Assembly (NCBI GenBank): GCA_903828025.1
Contig: CAIKKO010000315.1
Span: 1-13,997 of the forward strand
DNA length: 13,997 nucleotides
Source of the DNA: an uncultured Sphingomonadales bacterium
GTDB lineage: Bacteria; Pseudomonadota; Alphaproteobacteria; Sphingomonadales; Sphingomonadaceae
Reading direction: 5' to 3'
Shown here: piece after piece, positions 13,192-13,997 of the stretch
Numbering within the stretch: the first letter of the stretch is position 1
Layout of the letters: each line of letters starts with the position of its first letter
Notes under the pieces: model-generated
Databases searched by the model: none
What the model saw: only the letters and a program-made list of their open reading frames with translations
Told to the model about the DNA's origin: nothing
Made by a program: the position numbers and the translations under genes

Positions 13192-13997
13192 CAGTTGACC
13201 GACTGGCCCAGCTTCGCGCCAATCTCGACGCCGATGAAGCGCGGCGGGCCGAACTGGCTGTTGGACCACAGACCACCGACGATCTGCGACGCCGTGCGAT
13301 AGCGCTTGTCGGTCAGGTTGCGGCCGAACACGCGCACGTAATACTTGTCATCGACTTCAGCGAGCGTGAGCGAGGCGTTGATCAGCGTCCGGGCGTTCAG
13401 ATGGGTGTTCTGGGCAAGGCTGGTGATCGACTGGGTAAACAGGTTTTCGGCCACGTAGTTGATATCGCCGTTGACCGACAGTTTGTATTTGCCAATCGGA
13501 AGATCGTAGTTGGCGTAAGCTGTCCACTGCCACTTGGGCAGGCGGTCAAGCTCTGCAGTGGTGAGGTCGTAACCGGCTGGCAGCGGGGTGACATAGGCGT
13601 CGTACTTGCCGCTCTGATAGCCGAGCACCCCGCGCAAGGTCAGGCCGTCCACCGGCACGGCGGTCGCTTCTGCCTCGATGCCTTTCACATGCGACGACGC
13701 TGCGTTGAAGAAGCGGGTCACCTGATTCTGCTTGCCGTCCACAACGACCGGCACCACGATCTGCTTCTGCTGGTCGGTGTACTTCACATAGAATGCGGTG
13801 AGGTTGAAGCGCAGCTTGCGGTCCAGCATTTCGGCCTTGATCCCGGCTTCATAGCTGGTGGCCTTTTCGGGCCGAGTTGCCGATGCGGCATCGGCGAAAG
13901 CGGCGTTATCATCGCTGCCGTCCGCCTTCACGAACGGGTGGAAGCCGCCGATCTGGTCGTTGAAGCCGCCGCCCTTGAAGCTGTGCGAAATGGTCGC
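13191..13997 (-). CDS. TonB-dependent receptor, C-terminal part (5' partial)
   Basis: This is the last 268 residues of an outer-membrane TonB-dependent receptor; the frame stays open to the right edge. Typical barrel segments are visible: SHSFKGGGFN (near the window end), SYEAGIKAEMLDRKLRFNLT, FNAASSHVKGIEAEAT, WTAYANYDLPIG and RVFGRNLTDKRYR. These fit receptors of the large sphingomonad family that import siderophores, sugars or degradation substrates. The protein ends in GAKLGQSVN rather than the aromatic residue usual at the C-terminus of a barrel protein. The stop overlaps the start of the quinohemoprotein gene, so uptake and periplasmic oxidation are probably expressed together. The plug and TonB box lie outside the window. 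Confidence 0.95.
   Translation of the reverse strand, partial: ATISHSFKGGGFNDQIGGFHPFVKADGSDDNAAFADAASATRPEKATSYEAGIKAEMLDRKLRFNLTAFYVKYTDQQKQIVVPVVVDGKQNQVTRFFNAASSHVKGIEAEATAVPVDGLTLRGVLGYQSGKYDAYVTPLPAGYDLTTAELDRLPKWQWTAYANYDLPIGKYKLSVNGDINYVAENLFTQSITSLAQNTHLNARTLINASLTLAEVDDKYYVRVFGRNLTDKRYRTASQIVGGLWSNSQFGPPRFIGVEIGAKLGQSVN

Noticed and set aside
1..13997. CRISPR arrays, insertion sequences, tRNA or rRNA genes, phage genes
   Set aside because: No regularly spaced direct repeats, transposase-like proteins or structured RNA gene signatures were seen on either strand.

Overview
The window is GC-rich chromosomal DNA with almost no gap between genes. The TonB receptor, the cytochrome c-quinoprotein fusion, a Rieske oxygenase beside a solo short-chain dehydrogenase, and frequent GTG/TTG starts with 4-base overlaps all suggest an alphaproteobacterium of the Sphingomonadales (Novosphingobium/Sphingopyxis/Sphingobium type). 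The genus is an inference; there is no rRNA or other marker to confirm it.

Region 1 (1-5874, + strand): the 3' end of uvrC is followed by a five-gene array of secreted proteins of no recognised function. There are three paralogues of a long protein, here called A (431-1924, 2590-3741, 3914-5320), and two paralogues of a small protein, here called B (1921-2400, 5317-5874). The order is A1-B1, A2, A3-B3. Each A has a signal peptide, a conserved N-terminal motif (FE-L/M-x-FWQ...YEAYL..YP.GTF), a long Pro/Ala-rich linker, and a C-terminal domain of about 100 residues bounded by two cysteines exactly 89 residues apart in all three copies. Each B has a signal peptide and four cysteines. Both A-B junctions are the same GTGA stop/start overlap. 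This array is the best candidate here for an undescribed system, probably a periplasmic or surface protein pair.

Region 2 (5891-11214): an accessory catabolic region in short divergent and convergent blocks. It holds tesB (acyl-CoA thioesterase II, - strand), a CMD/AhpD-like protein coupled to a MaoC-like hotdog protein (+), a Rieske ferredoxin coupled to an AzoR-like flavin reductase (-), and a Rieske oxygenase alpha subunit coupled to an SDR of the dienoyl/enoyl-CoA reductase type (+). The set suggests oxygenation of a ring or other poorly reactive substrate followed by acyl-CoA chemistry; the substrate cannot be read from the sequence. The two divergent gaps (6806-6943 and 8915-9085) contain inverted repeats and share the 10-mer GCCAGCCGTT.

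Region 3 (11225-13997): a bidirectional terminator separates the SDR from a - strand pair, a TonB-dependent receptor (5' end beyond the window) overlapping a signal peptide-cytochrome c-PQQ beta-propeller protein. The latter has the architecture of polyvinyl alcohol dehydrogenase, so the pair looks like an uptake and periplasmic oxidation unit. No tRNA, rRNA, insertion sequence, CRISPR array or phage gene was seen. No gene-free stretch exceeds 300 bases.
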